Assembly: GCF_907165205.1 (NCBI RefSeq)
Contig: NC_058194.1
Location: 24,738,856-24,802,855, forward strand
DNA length: 64,000 bases
From: Coccinella septempunctata
Taxonomy: Eukaryota > Arthropoda > Insecta > Coleoptera > Coccinellidae
Reading direction: 5' to 3'
The stretch's first letter is position 1. The number at the start of each line of letters is the position of its first letter. The notes beneath the pieces are model-generated. The model made no database searches and was not told the origin of the DNA. It worked only from the letters and a program-made list of their open reading frames with translations. Position numbers and translations under genes: made by a program. Positions 12,730-23,210 of the stretch are shown here, piece by piece.

Positions 12730-14543
12730 TCAGATAACAGATGTTAAAACCGGAGACAGGCGAAAATCAAGTTGGTCATTTACGATTGGGAGGTTTTGTT
12801 TTAGGGCTGAAGATATTTCTAAACATTCCAAAAGGTCCATACGTTTGCCTTTAGTGCCCTTGTGTAAAATTTTTGTTTTATTAAAGTCTATAAAGTGGTT
12901 GGAAGTAATACAATGGTTGGAGAAGCCAGTCGTTGATTTATTTTGGAGAATTGATCTCTTGTGTTCATCAATTCTAATCCCCAGAGAACGACCGGTTTGA
13001 CCTATATAACATGCGGGGCATTCGTCACAGAACAACTTATATACACCACTTAACTGTGAAAAACTCAGACGATCCTTACCACTACAAAACATTGATCTTA
13101 GATTTTTCTTATTAGTACACATCACATCAATTTTATTCTGTTTGATTCTTTTACAAAGTTTATTACTGAGGGATGGAATATAGTTGATGTACATATATTT
13201 CTTGATTTCACTATCACATTGAGGTGGATAGACTAAAGTTAATAATTTGTTGTGTTGTTTTTTATAGAGTATTTTGTCTATTATTTCAGTAGAATAGCCA
13301 TTGTTTTTTGCTAATAATTTCAGGACTTGAACCTCCTTTTCAAAGTTGACTTTAGACAGTGGAATAGAAATTAACCTGTGTACCAATGTATGAAATGCAG
13401 ACATCTTGATCTTGTAAGGATGTGCACTGCTGCTATGGATAAGAATATCAGAGAAGGTGGGCTTTCTATATATATCGAATTCAAGATGTTCATTTATTCT
13501 TTTAACCTGAATATCTAAAAAGTTCAAACATCCATTCTCGTCCTCCATTTCCAAAGTGAACTGGACAGTATTATAAAAGGAGTTTAATAAATCTAAAAAT
13601 GATCTTAGTTCTGAGATCGATCCAGTCCAAACACAGAAAATATCATCCACATATCGTTTCCAGTACAACACAAACATATTAAATCTAATATTCACAGGGG
13701 AGAATATTTTCTTTTCTAGAGCTGTCATGAATATTTCGCTGAATAAGGGAGATGAGGGGGAACCCATTGGTAGGCCGTCTAATTGCTGATAGACGTTATC
13801 ATTGAATTGAAAATAGCTTTGCCCTAGACATAACTTAAGGAGTCTCATTGCTTCTGACTTAATATCAACAGTGAGTGAGGGGTTTTCATCGAGTTGTTGG
13901 TTGACTAAGTTCTCGACCTCTGTAGTTGGTATGGAGGGAAACAAATTCACTACATCAAATGAAACTAATTTTGCGTTTGTGGGAATTTTAAGTGTCTTTA
14001 ATTCATTGGTCAGTTGGATGTTATTCTTGACGGAATATATGGGATTATGTTGAATCAAATCAGGTAATATTGAATTCATATATTTGCACAGCTTTGAAGT
14101 GGGTGCATTGGTGTAGGAGACAATGGGTCTCATGGGGCAGTTTTCTTTGTGAATTTTTGGGAGCGCATATAATAAAGGTACTGTTGGGTTCATCACGGTC
14201 AAAGGGGTATCTACTTGAGATAACAAATTGGGGCAGTTCTTAATGGCCTTTTTGACTGCAACTTGGAATTTTGGTGTGGGGTCAGAATTTAATATTTTGA
14301 AATTGTTAGGGCTCAATAAAGATTCAGTTTTACTCAAATAATCATTTTTGTATAGGATGGCTACCGTATTACCTTTGTCAGCTTTTGTTATGATCAAGTC
14401 ATTATCCGAATCAGAGATAATCTCTGCACATATTGATTTCTCTAAATTTTGTTTGTTTGAAGATTGAATTTTGTTCAAAGCTAATTCAACATTCACAGCC
14501 AGTTGTTTGAGGTCATTTAAATTAAAATTATTCGGGCAATACT
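12730..14543 (-). pseudogene. 5'-truncated Penelope RT/GIY-YIG ORF, inverted unit
   Basis: The minus-strand coding sequence ends at TGA (12732-12730). It is open from the junction near 14543 and lacks the N-terminal ~190 residues present in the plus-strand copy. It retains the RT core (YVDD box) and the C-terminal GIY-YIG nuclease. Compared with the plus copy it has a 21-residue in-frame deletion just before the DNDLIITKADKG segment, and a few substitutions, such as K for E after the DEH of the nuclease. The frame runs through the junction into the inverted pseudo-LTR, so a spurious longer ORF to 14802 exists. Confidence 0.9.
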
Positions 14544-14544
14544 T

Positions 14545-14873
14545 CAACCACTTTATAGACTTTAATAAAACAAAAATTTTACACAAGGGCACTAAAGGCA
14601 AACGTATGGACCTTTTGGAATGTTTAGAAATATCTTCAGCCCTAAAACAAAACCTCCCAATCGTAAATGACCAACTTGATTTTCGCCTGTCTCCGGTTTT
14701 AACATCTGTTATCTGATAGTAATAATGTGAATAATGTGTATTTCGTGTTCCTATGTATTTCATGTTCAGTTTTGAGAATGGGGTGAAACCCGAAACATGC
14801 ATGTCAACGAAGATAATTTTAATAAATTGTGAAACGTATAGTCGAGTGTTTTTTTTATTGTTTTATTTATGTT
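14545..14873 (+). repeat. Penelope pseudo-LTR, left
   Basis: This 329-bp segment matches 17147-17474 almost exactly; the one difference I noticed is an extra T in a T-run. It holds the last codons of the ORF, the 3' untranslated region and the terminal TTTTATTTATGTT. The same segment is present inverted at about 12576-12900. Its junction with the inverted unit falls at a short microhomology (GGTTGAAGT versus GGTTTGAAGT). Confidence 0.85.
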
Positions 14874-14879
14874 AGAACG

Positions 14880-17318
14880 ATGTTTCACCAAGAGATTAGC
14901 GAGGAATCAATTTCTATTATCAAGAATGCAAGCACTTCACGACTCGCAATATATTATAGAAAGGTACTATCGAAGATCACGAGATGTAACAACCACCTAT
15001 GGTTCAATAAACAGTGCCTATTAAATGGGTTAACACCAAAATACATGAAAATAAATTGTAAACATAGATCACCCCAGGCGAAATCAGCAGTGAAGACAGC
15101 AATAAGAACCTGGATCATACTTGAAATGAAAAAGTGGTATAGGATAAGAGACAATAACAAGCTACACCTGAAAGTGATACACAGTGAACTAACCTATCGG
15201 ACCAGCCCTGTTGAATTTGACTATTTGGACTCTACCATCAGAGAGGAAGTGAGATATTTGGGACATAACCAGTACCGGACTCAACTCAAAAAACTGGAAT
15301 ATCTTTTGGAAAATGTTCGAGTGTGTGAGACTATTTCAACATCAATTGAGAGTGAAGTTAACATAAACTTTTATGATAAAGTGAAGAATTTCACAAATGT
15401 ACAATTTGAAACGCGTGAATTGGACTTGTTAGGAAAAGGTTTGAAGTATTGCCCGAATAATTTTAATTTAAATGACCTCAAACAACTGGCTGTGAATGTT
15501 GAATTAGCTTTGAACAAAATTCAATCTTCAAACAAACAAAATTTAGAGAAATCAATATGTGCAGAGATTATCTCTGATTCGACATTTACGAATGATAACA
15601 TTGAAATGAAAACCTTAAAACAAATAAAGAAAAAGGCCTCGGATAATGACTTGATCATAACAAAAGCTGACAAAGGTAATACGGTAGCCATCCTATACAA
15701 AAATGATTATTTGAGTAAAACTGAATCTTTATTGAGCCCTAACAATTTCAAAATATTAAATTCTGACCCCACACCAAAATTCCAAGTTGCAGTCAAAAAG
15801 GCCATTAAGAACTGCCCCAATTTGTTATCTCAAGTAGATACCCCTTTGACCGTGATGAACCCAACAGTACCTTTATTATATGCGCTCCCAAAAATTCACA
15901 AAGAAAACTGCCCCATGAGACCCATTGTCTCCTACACCAATGCACCCACTTCAAAGCTGTGCAAATATATGAATTCAATATTACCTGATTTGATTCAACA
16001 TAATCCCATATATTCCGTCAAGAATAACATCCAACTGACCAATGAATTAAAGACACTTAAAATTCCCACAAACGCAAAATTAGTTTCATTTGATGTAGTG
16101 AATTTGTTTCCCTCCATACCAACTACAGAGGTCGAGAACTTAGTCAACCAACAACTCGATGAAAACCCCTCACTCACTGTTGATATTAAGTCAGAAGCAA
16201 TGAGACTCCTTAAGTTATGTCTAGGGCAAAGCTATTTTCAATTCAATGATAACGTCTATCAGCAATTAGACGGCCTACCAATGGGTTCCCCCTCATCTCC
16301 CTTATTCAGCGAAATATTCATGACAGCTCTAGAAAAGAAAATATTCTCCCCTGTGAATATTAGATTTAATATGTTTGTGTTGTACTGGAAACGATATGTG
16401 GATGATATTTTCTGTGTTTGGACTGGATCGATCTCAGAACTAAGATCATTTTTAGATTTATTAAACTCCTTTTATAATACTGTCCAGTTCACTTTGGAAA
16501 TGGAGGACGAGAATGGATGTTTGAACTTTTTAGATATTCAGGTTAAAAGAATAAATGAACATCTTGAATTCGATATATATAGAAAGCCCACCTTCTCTGA
16601 TATTCTTATCCATAGCAGCAGTGCACATCCTTACAAGATCAAGATGTCTGCATTTCATACATTGGTACACAGGTTAATTTCTATTCCACTGTCTAAAGTC
16701 AACTTTGAAAAGGAGGTTCAAGTCCTGAAATTATTAGCAAAAAACAATGGCTATTCTACTGAAATAATAGACAAAATACTCTATAAAAAACAACACAACA
16801 AATTATTAACTTTAGTCTATCCACCTCAATGTGATAGTGAAATCAAGAAATATATGTACATCAACTATATTCCATCCCTCAGTAATAAACTTTGTAAAAG
16901 AATCAAACAGAATAAAATTGATGTGATGTGTACTAATAAGAAAAATCTAAGATCAATGTTTTGTAGTGGTAAGGATCGTCTGAGTTTTTCACAGTTAAGT
17001 GGTGTATATAAGTTGTTCTGTGACGAATGCCCCGCATGTTATATAGGTCAAACCGGTCGTTCTCTGGGGATTAGAATTGATGAACACGAGAGATCAATTC
17101 TCCAAAATAAATCAACGACTGGCTTCTCCAACCATTGTATTACTTCCAACCACTTTATAGACTTTAATAAAACAAAAATTTTACACAAGGGCACTAAAGG
17201 CAAACGTATGGACCTTTTGGAATGTTTAGAAATATCTTCAGCCCTAAAACAAAACCTCCCAATCGTAAATGACCAACTTGATTTTCGCCTGTCTCCGGTT
17301 TTAACATCTGTTATCTGA
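14880..17318 (+). CDS. Penelope-like reverse transcriptase with GIY-YIG endonuclease
   Basis: The uninterrupted 812-residue ORF starts at ATG 14880; the frame is open further upstream only through the pseudo-LTR. RT motifs are visible: SFDVVNLFPSIP near residue 405, GLPMGSPSSPLFSE near 465 and catalytic YVDD at 506-509. The C-terminus has a GIY-YIG nuclease: GVYKLF at about 708, CYIGQTGRSLGIRIDEH from about 720, with a CxxC (CDEC) between. This is the standard architecture and length of animal Penelope elements. The enzyme copies element RNA into chromosomal DNA nicked by its nuclease. No stop or frameshift is seen, so the copy could be active. Confidence 0.93.
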   Translation: MFHQEISEESISIIKNASTSRLAIYYRKVLSKITRCNNHLWFNKQCLLNGLTPKYMKINCKHRSPQAKSAVKTAIRTWIILEMKKWYRIRDNNKLHLKVIHSELTYRTSPVEFDYLDSTIREEVRYLGHNQYRTQLKKLEYLLENVRVCETISTSIESEVNINFYDKVKNFTNVQFETRELDLLGKGLKYCPNNFNLNDLKQLAVNVELALNKIQSSNKQNLEKSICAEIISDSTFTNDNIEMKTLKQIKKKASDNDLIITKADKGNTVAILYKNDYLSKTESLLSPNNFKILNSDPTPKFQVAVKKAIKNCPNLLSQVDTPLTVMNPTVPLLYALPKIHKENCPMRPIVSYTNAPTSKLCKYMNSILPDLIQHNPIYSVKNNIQLTNELKTLKIPTNAKLVSFDVVNLFPSIPTTEVENLVNQQLDENPSLTVDIKSEAMRLLKLCLGQSYFQFNDNVYQQLDGLPMGSPSSPLFSEIFMTALEKKIFSPVNIRFNMFVLYWKRYVDDIFCVWTGSISELRSFLDLLNSFYNTVQFTLEMEDENGCLNFLDIQVKRINEHLEFDIYRKPTFSDILIHSSSAHPYKIKMSAFHTLVHRLISIPLSKVNFEKEVQVLKLLAKNNGYSTEIIDKILYKKQHNKLLTLVYPPQCDSEIKKYMYINYIPSLSNKLCKRIKQNKIDVMCTNKKNLRSMFCSGKDRLSFSQLSGVYKLFCDECPACYIGQTGRSLGIRIDEHERSILQNKSTTGFSNHCITSNHFIDFNKTKILHKGTKGKRMDLLECLEISSALKQNLPIVNDQLDFRLSPVLTSVI

Positions 17319-17474
17319 TAGTAATAATGTGAATAATGTGTATTTCGTGTTCCTATGTATTTCATGTTCAGTTTTGAGAATGGGGTGAAACCCGAAACAT
17401 GCATGTCAACGAAGATAATTTTAATAAATTGTGAAACGTATAGTCGAGTGTTTTTTTATTGTTTTATTTATGTT
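17147..17474 (+). repeat. Penelope pseudo-LTR, right
   Basis: Direct repeat of 14545-14873. It ends exactly at the right target duplication (GTCCCAATAT at 17475-17484), which fixes the element boundary. It includes the ORF stop TGA at 17316-17318 and about 156 bp of 3' untranslated sequence. Confidence 0.85.
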
Positions 17475-17484
17475 GTCCCAATAT

Positions 17485-18924
17485 GAATATCCTAGGTTTT
17501 TCCAATCGGCTGAGTTGCATATAGGGGGGCTAAAATGTCCCCCTAAAGGGATGTTTTCGCGGTTTTTCGATCATATCTCCTGTAGGATTGAAAATTTGGA
17601 AAAAATGCTTGATATAAATAATATTGTAGAGCATTAAATTTTGCGTCAAATAGGATAATACGACCAATTTTTCAGGATAATGAAAAATATTCGTTTCAAC
17701 ACAAGTTTAGTGAAAATATGCTCTAAAATAACTTATTGCTGATAAAAGTGATCTCAATCGAAGTGGTTGAGCATAAAATTCTGCGTCGACTGGCATGAAG
17801 AGTGAATTTTACACTATGGTTTAGTGTTTTCTACTAAAGGCATAGCAATAGAATAAAAGATATAAAATATCTTTAAATAAAATCTTTCTACAGGCAATTT
17901 TTCACTAGGAATAAAATACTATAATATATTGATTTTTTCAAATCTTTTGTACCAAGGGAAAAATCTTCGTTTTTTAAAATAAAAATTAGCTTTTCAAAAT
18001 TATATGTATGTGATAAATATTACTTACATCTTCAAGGCAAAATCACAAAATCATCATAAAAAATATGTATTCACTAAATGTTGAGTCTCAAATACATTAT
18101 TCTATGAATAAAGTGGAAGAATACATCAATACATTGTAATAGTAAAGGTCATAAAATGAGATGAATTTCCATGAACTTTTGCTCCAGATTATTTCCAAAA
18201 AGGAGTATTGCCAATATTGCCATAGATATAGGCAACCAGTGGTTGGGAAGGCATGGTCTTATTGCCAGCAAGATCACCTTTGAATTTCTATGGAGATATG
18301 ACTCCAGTAGTCATTTTGAAAACATTTTATTAGTTGTATTGAAATTGATTATAGAAATTCTGCTCGATATTTATTCGAATTGAGTGTAATATGAATTACA
18401 TGATTTTATTTAAGTTATAGATGCTTCGTATCATAGAGATGGAGATTCATTGGGAGTGGACCTTTTTGTGGCCAATGGTTTCATAGAATTCTATCAAAAA
18501 ATGGGAATTTCACTAGAATGGTGATTTTGCCTTGGGTATAGTTGTTATATATCTTTTTGTACAGTTTTTTTCTGTATAACATGAGATCAATAAAAAAAAA
18601 ACATCCTCATTTAAAAAAAGAAGTTATTGTTTTCCACCCCTAGTACAGGAGGATGAAAAAAGTGGAATATAGTGTCGTTTTTCCAGGAAAAAGAGAACGT
18701 TTTCAGATATTTTCAGAAATGAAGTTTCAACTATCTAGTCTGGAAGTATATCACAAACCAGAAACGATCAAAATTAAGCAATTTGGGATACCCTGTACAT
18801 TAGAATATACATACATAGAAAAGTAGAGTTATATCTGTAAAATCACCCATAAAAAATCATTTGAAAATTATATCGTCCTTATGGGAAAACCCTACTATAA
18901 CAAATGTTCCAGATAACTCAACAA
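17485..18924. other. Intronic AT-rich DNA with old repeat pieces
   Basis: Two diverged copies of a GAGCAT-AAATTTTGCGTC block occur at about 17628 and 17770. A stretch ending in ACCCTGTACA at about 18790-18798 looks like the right end of an old CAGGGT-type repeat. No exon was recognised. Confidence 0.45.
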
Positions 18925-20454
18925 AACCCATGCAACATTAACGCACATTATGGAAATCTCAAATTAATTCTACAACTGAAGGTGTTCTCAATGATAATAA
19001 TTATTTTTATCAGAATTATGCATGCATATGTTATCCACTTTCAACGGTTTTCTTCAATACAGATGTTTTTTCCCAGCAGGAATAAGAAAAGATGATATTA
19101 TCAGATTTTGAATGTATTGGCTCCATTCTAAAATCTGTTGTTCTCGCTCAATTCTAGTGATCGATAGTTTTTCTTTCGTTTGATTTTCTACACTCTATCG
19201 CTATGCAACGCGAAACACGCAATTTAACCCAAGAGGAATGTGCCCAAGCGGTAGTTTTGCGAGAAGAAGGGTGGACATACACAAGAATTGCAGAAAGGTT
19301 TGGAGTTTCCCATACAAGTGTGTCCAGAATGTTGGAGCGATTCAGGCAGACAGGTATGAATTTCCGAAGACCAGGACAGGGTAGACCACGGGTAACAACT
19401 GCCATTCAAGAACGTTACTTGAGAGTTTCTTCGTTGAGACAACGGTTTGCAACCGCTCGCCTCCTTCAAGTTCAGCTTGAGCAAACTCATGAGGTGCAAA
19501 TTAGTACTCAGACAATAAGAAATTGCCTCAGAGAATATGATTTAAGGCCTCGTGTCGCGGCAAGAGGCCCAGCTCTTACCCCAGCCCATCGAAGGGCGCG
19601 TTTGGATTTTGCTAGAGAGCATATCCATTGGGCAGAGGCCGATTGGGAAAGAGTTCTCTTCACAGATGAGTCTAGATTCTGCCTCTACCATTGTGATCGA
19701 CGTTCCCTTGTATACAGACGTCCACATGAAAGATATGCTCAGTGCAATGTCCTGAATACTACTGGTTTCGGGGGAGGATCGATTATGGTATGGGGTGGAA
19801 TATCTTTGACTGCTCGCACAGACCTAGTGGTCGTTGATAATGGAGCTATGAATGCTGATAAGTATATAAGGAACATTCTTGAAGAGCATGTAGTGCCATT
19901 TGCCCCATACATTGGTGAAAATTTCATTTTTATGGACGATAATGCCAGACCTCATCGTGCGCGCATCGTTCAGGAGTATCTTGAAGAGGTTGAAGTCTCT
20001 CGAATGGAATAGCCAGCAAGAAGTCCAGATCTCAGGCCGATTGAGCAGGTTTGGGACAACCTCAATAGAAGGCTGAGAAGTTCAGAAAGTCATTCAGCTA
20101 CTCTTAATGACTTAGGAATCCAACTCGGAGAAATCTGGGAAGGATTAGATCAGAACATTTTAAGATCACTTATTTTGAGTTTGAACCGTCGATGCCGAGC
20201 TGTAATTAACGCAAGGGGTGGAAATACCAAGAATTAAATCACTTATCAGCATTTCAGTATTTTGAAAATTGTTCATTTCTCTTCTTTCACATAAGATTCG
20301 GTGAAATCCTGAATTTTTCTTCCATTTAATGTGTCTTGTTTCGTTCAAAACCTTCCCGAGAGTACATAAAAAATAAGTTATAAAGTCAATGTAGAGTTAA
20401 CTTTCATTAAAATTGAGATTTTCAGAATGTGCGTAAATTCTTTTGCGCAGTGTA
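18925..20454 (+). mobile_element. Tc1-like DNA transposon
   Basis: The transposase gene is bounded by degraded inverted ends. TTAACGCACATTATGGAAATCTCAA lies near 18938-18962 and its inverse (TTGAGATTTTCAGAATGTGCGTAA) near 20412-20435, with the right end finishing GCGCAGTG before TA. The left outer end is eroded, so the exact boundary is uncertain. Size and layout fit a single-ORF Tc1/mariner element of about 1.5 kb. Confidence 0.8.
19203..20237 (+). pseudogene. Tc1-family DDE transposase with one nonsense codon
   Basis: The frame runs from ATG 19203 to TAA 20235-20237 (345 codons), interrupted only by TAG at 20010-20012. The N-terminus has a helix-turn-helix (REEGWTYTRIAERFGVSHTS). A GRPR hinge-like motif follows (GQGRPR near residue 60). 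The catalytic triad appears as LFTDESRF, FMDDNARPH and SPDLRPIEQVWD, with about 34 residues between the second Asp and the Glu (DD34E). The premature stop falls between the second Asp and the Glu, so the protein as encoded lacks the final catalytic residue. No frameshift was seen, so the loss of function looks recent. Confidence 0.88.
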
Positions 20455-21294
20455 CTTGATCCCTATTGAGCATCACCGAGTGATGCTGGAAGTTTCAAGT
20501 TTAGGGCTTGCTTGGGTTTGAATGTTGCCATTCGGTTTGGAATAGTTAAATATCGAAAGCTATAGTATCACGGAACATTTTGTAAATTTGTTTTTAGAAA
20601 AAGTACAAGTAATCGCATTGCCAACATATGCATAACTCCGAAAGAGTTCTTTTCGCGCTTATTTCATAACATTCAACATAATGAATCACTGAAATACAAT
20701 CTCTCAAATTAAACGGATAAGCGAAATCTGCAGGCTAGGCTAGACGATTATTCATTCACCTTGCATTTAATTACAACGTTTCGGAGTGTCGGAAAAAATT
20801 AGCCACCTGTTCAAACGTAAACTGATTTCGATCGCTAAAAATTTCATCGTGGTCGCGGTGCCGTTTGTATGGCACCAAAAGAACCAATGTCTACGTTAAA
20901 TTATTATGTATCCCGAACTGAACTCATTCCGTTCAACTTTCTGCCAGCAGTCACGAAACAAGATGTTATCTCGGCAAGTTTTCCAATTTGTGGAATAAAA
21001 TCACGCGAACTTCGACTAAAATATGCCGGGCATTTCTTTTCCGCCATATAGGTGCCTCGCGTCTTTTTTGCCCGTTCTGATTTATGAAATGGGTGAGTTC
21101 CCAATTCGGCTTTAGGGTCTTGATCCAGAGACGTCGAGCCAGTTCACGAACGTGAAGTTTGTGGTTGGCGTGACAAGTGCCGACGGAGGCTGATGAACTC
21201 GGAAAATTCCCCTGAACGTTCACAGTGAGGCCGAGAAATATACAGTGTGGTCCAACTTAACACCTCGATTTTCCGGCTTTAAAATGAAAAGGGG
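20455..21294. other. Intronic DNA, moderately GC-rich from 20840 to 21230
   Basis: No gene or complete element was recognised. The 20840-21230 part has more CpG than its surroundings and short open frames on both strands, none with recognisable protein features. It could be an old repeat or a regulatory segment; nothing decides between them. Confidence 0.35.
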
Positions 21295-22085
21295 GAACAA
21301 CTTTTTTTTTCGGTGTAGCAGGGGGAAAATCTGCAGGTTAGACGAACCAACCCCTCCTGAGGGGGAACAAGTGTGGGGATTCTCACTCTCCTGAGCTCGA
21401 GACCCACTGAAAACCCTTAACTGCTTCTTGAATATCGGTTCCGGGCATTTACCTATAAACCGTTCATCTCTTAGTCGGTTTTCTTCTCGCACACTATCGT
21501 GCTGGGATTTTTGTGTTTATCCTCTATTGGATAATATTTTATTGGATTTTTCAATAAGTTTCTCTGCTTATTTTTATCTCTTTTTAATTGATCTCCTGGT
21601 CTCCTTCGGTAAATTCGCATTCTTCTTTTGTCTTCCTTTGGGTCGTAGTCCACTAGTCTCCTGAGTTCTTGATTCGGAGGGTTTTTCGCTGTTTCGAATA
21701 ATTTCTCTGCTTTTCTGTTCATGAATTCCGTTATGGTTTCCCATTTTAGGTCCCAATAAATCTGTCTATTCCTGACAAGCCAAGGTGCATCTATTGCACA
21801 TCGTAGCAGCTTGTTTTCAGTGGCCTGAATTCTTTTGATCTATTCATCGCTGCTTTCGTTTTGTCGATTGCTTGTTTGATATGACTTTTCCAAGTAGGTA
21901 AGTCCTTTGTCAAGCGTTATTCCTAAATATTTGGCTTCATTTTTCCAGTCAATTTCTTCGCCGTCAACTTCTAGATTCGTTGTGTGTCGCAGTCTTCTCT
22001 TCTGTAGTAATATTGCTTGGCTCTTATGTCCATTGAGCTTGATTTTTCACTTTATGCACCAGTCATTTGTTCGAGAACAACTTTT
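21295..22085 (-). mobile_element. Jockey-like LINE fragment, copy 1
   Basis: A 5'-truncated non-LTR retrotransposon on the minus strand. The poly-T at 21302-21310 is its poly-A tail. It encodes the family's ORF C-terminus (ending RMRIYRRRPGDQLKRD) with frameshifts. An internal gap occurs near 21839, where about 130 bp present in other copies is missing. The duplicated target GAACAACTTTT is at 21295-21305 and 22075-22085, so the insertion boundaries are firm. Confidence 0.85.
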
Positions 22086-22327
22086 CCGCTGCTTCCATCC
22101 CCGTAACTGCAACCACCTAACGGGGGTGATCACAACCCCTAGATTTTGAATGGGAATCAGGGGTGTTGCGATACCTCATGTTGAAGATCTTATCGAGTAC
22201 TATCTGATCCTGAAATTTTGATTCGAAATTTCCACCGATAACGACAGGTAAAATAGTGGAAGAGTACTTACTTTTGTGATTAGTTTATTAAATGCTGGAA
22301 ATGGGCATCATTCACTTCCATGCAGTC

Positions 22328-23210
22328 ATACAGGGTGACAATTTGAAAACTTGCCAGTCCAATTATGTCACGACAACGATGATTTCAGAGAAAATGCCGG
22401 AACAGGTCAATTTCTATTCGTAGGGGGCATATTTTGAGCAGAATTGTAAGCCGAAATCTGTTCAACCCTAGGTGTAGGAGCAATCACCACTAAATTCTCA
22501 ATAAGTAATAAGGGGTGAGCTATACCTCAATTGAAAGATCACTTGACCCTCTACATGAATACTATTGTTTGCAAATTTTTATTGAGTCCTTGAAGTAGTT
22601 ACAGGAGGTTACAATTTGAAAATTTGGGAGGCCAATTATGTCTCGACAAGGATGTTTTCAGAGAAAATGCCGGATCAGTTCAATTTTTAATTCGGAGGGG
22701 GACATGTTTCTAGCCAAAATCTCCTCAATCTTAGGTGTCACCCCTGAATTCTTAATAGGGAATAGAGGACATGATATGTCCCTCCACATTCCCTATGAAG
22801 AACTTAGGGGTGACAACTCCTACATCTAGGTTTGAGGAGATATCGGAAAATTTTGCTCAAAATATGTCCCCCTCCCTTTCAAAATTGACCTGTTCCGGCT
22901 TTTTCTTTGAAAACGTCCTTGTCGAGACATAATTGGCCTGGCAAGTTTTCAAATTGTCACCCCCTGTAACTACTTCAAGGAATCAATAAAAATTTGCAAA
23001 CCATAGTATTCATGTAGAGGGACAAGTGATCTTTCAATTGAGGTAAATCTCTCCCCTTATTACCTATCAAGAATTTAGGGGTGATAGAACCTACACCTAG
23101 GGTTGAGGAGATTTCGGCTTACAATTCTGCTCAAAATATGTCCCCCTCCGTATAAAAATTGACCTGTTCCGGTACTTTCTGTGAAAACATCCTTGTCGGG
23201 ACATAATTGA
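22328..23210. mobile_element. Nested palindromic foldback element
   Basis: The left end is TACAGGGTGACAATTTGAAA. The sequence is a large inverted repeat centred near 22770. Each arm holds the block around AATTATGTC-CGACAA-GATG twice: at about 22362 and 22630 on the left, and inverted at about 22935 and 23205 on the right. An inner unit (22599-22973) has its own inverted ends (TTACAGGAGG / CCCCCTGTAA), so one foldback sits inside another. The right outer end is truncated after GGGACATAATTGA. No coding capacity. Confidence 0.75.

Larger units (their letters stand above)
12532..17474 (+). mobile_element. Compound Penelope-like element, inverted plus direct units
   Basis: This is a 4.9-kb insertion flanked by a 10-bp target duplication. 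Its layout, left to right, is as follows. An inverted unit (12532-14544) contains, on the minus strand, a 5'-truncated ORF, the 3' region and the first ~44 bp of another 5' end. At 14545-14873 there is a plus-strand copy of the 3' region acting as a pseudo-LTR. A full ORF follows (14880-17318), then the same terminal region again (17147-17474). This mixture of pseudo-LTRs and an inverted truncated partner is a known habit of Penelope elements. The high similarity of the units and the exact target duplication indicate a fairly recent single event. Confidence 0.92.

Noticed and set aside
14471..14802. Apparent extra N-terminus of the minus-strand Penelope ORF
   Set aside because: The frame runs across the inversion junction into the opposite-strand pseudo-LTR; it is an artefact of palindromic layout, not a fusion gene.
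15583..15645. 63-bp segment as a Penelope intron
   Set aside because: Its boundaries are not GT-AG, and its coding sequence is open and plausible as part of the RT domain.
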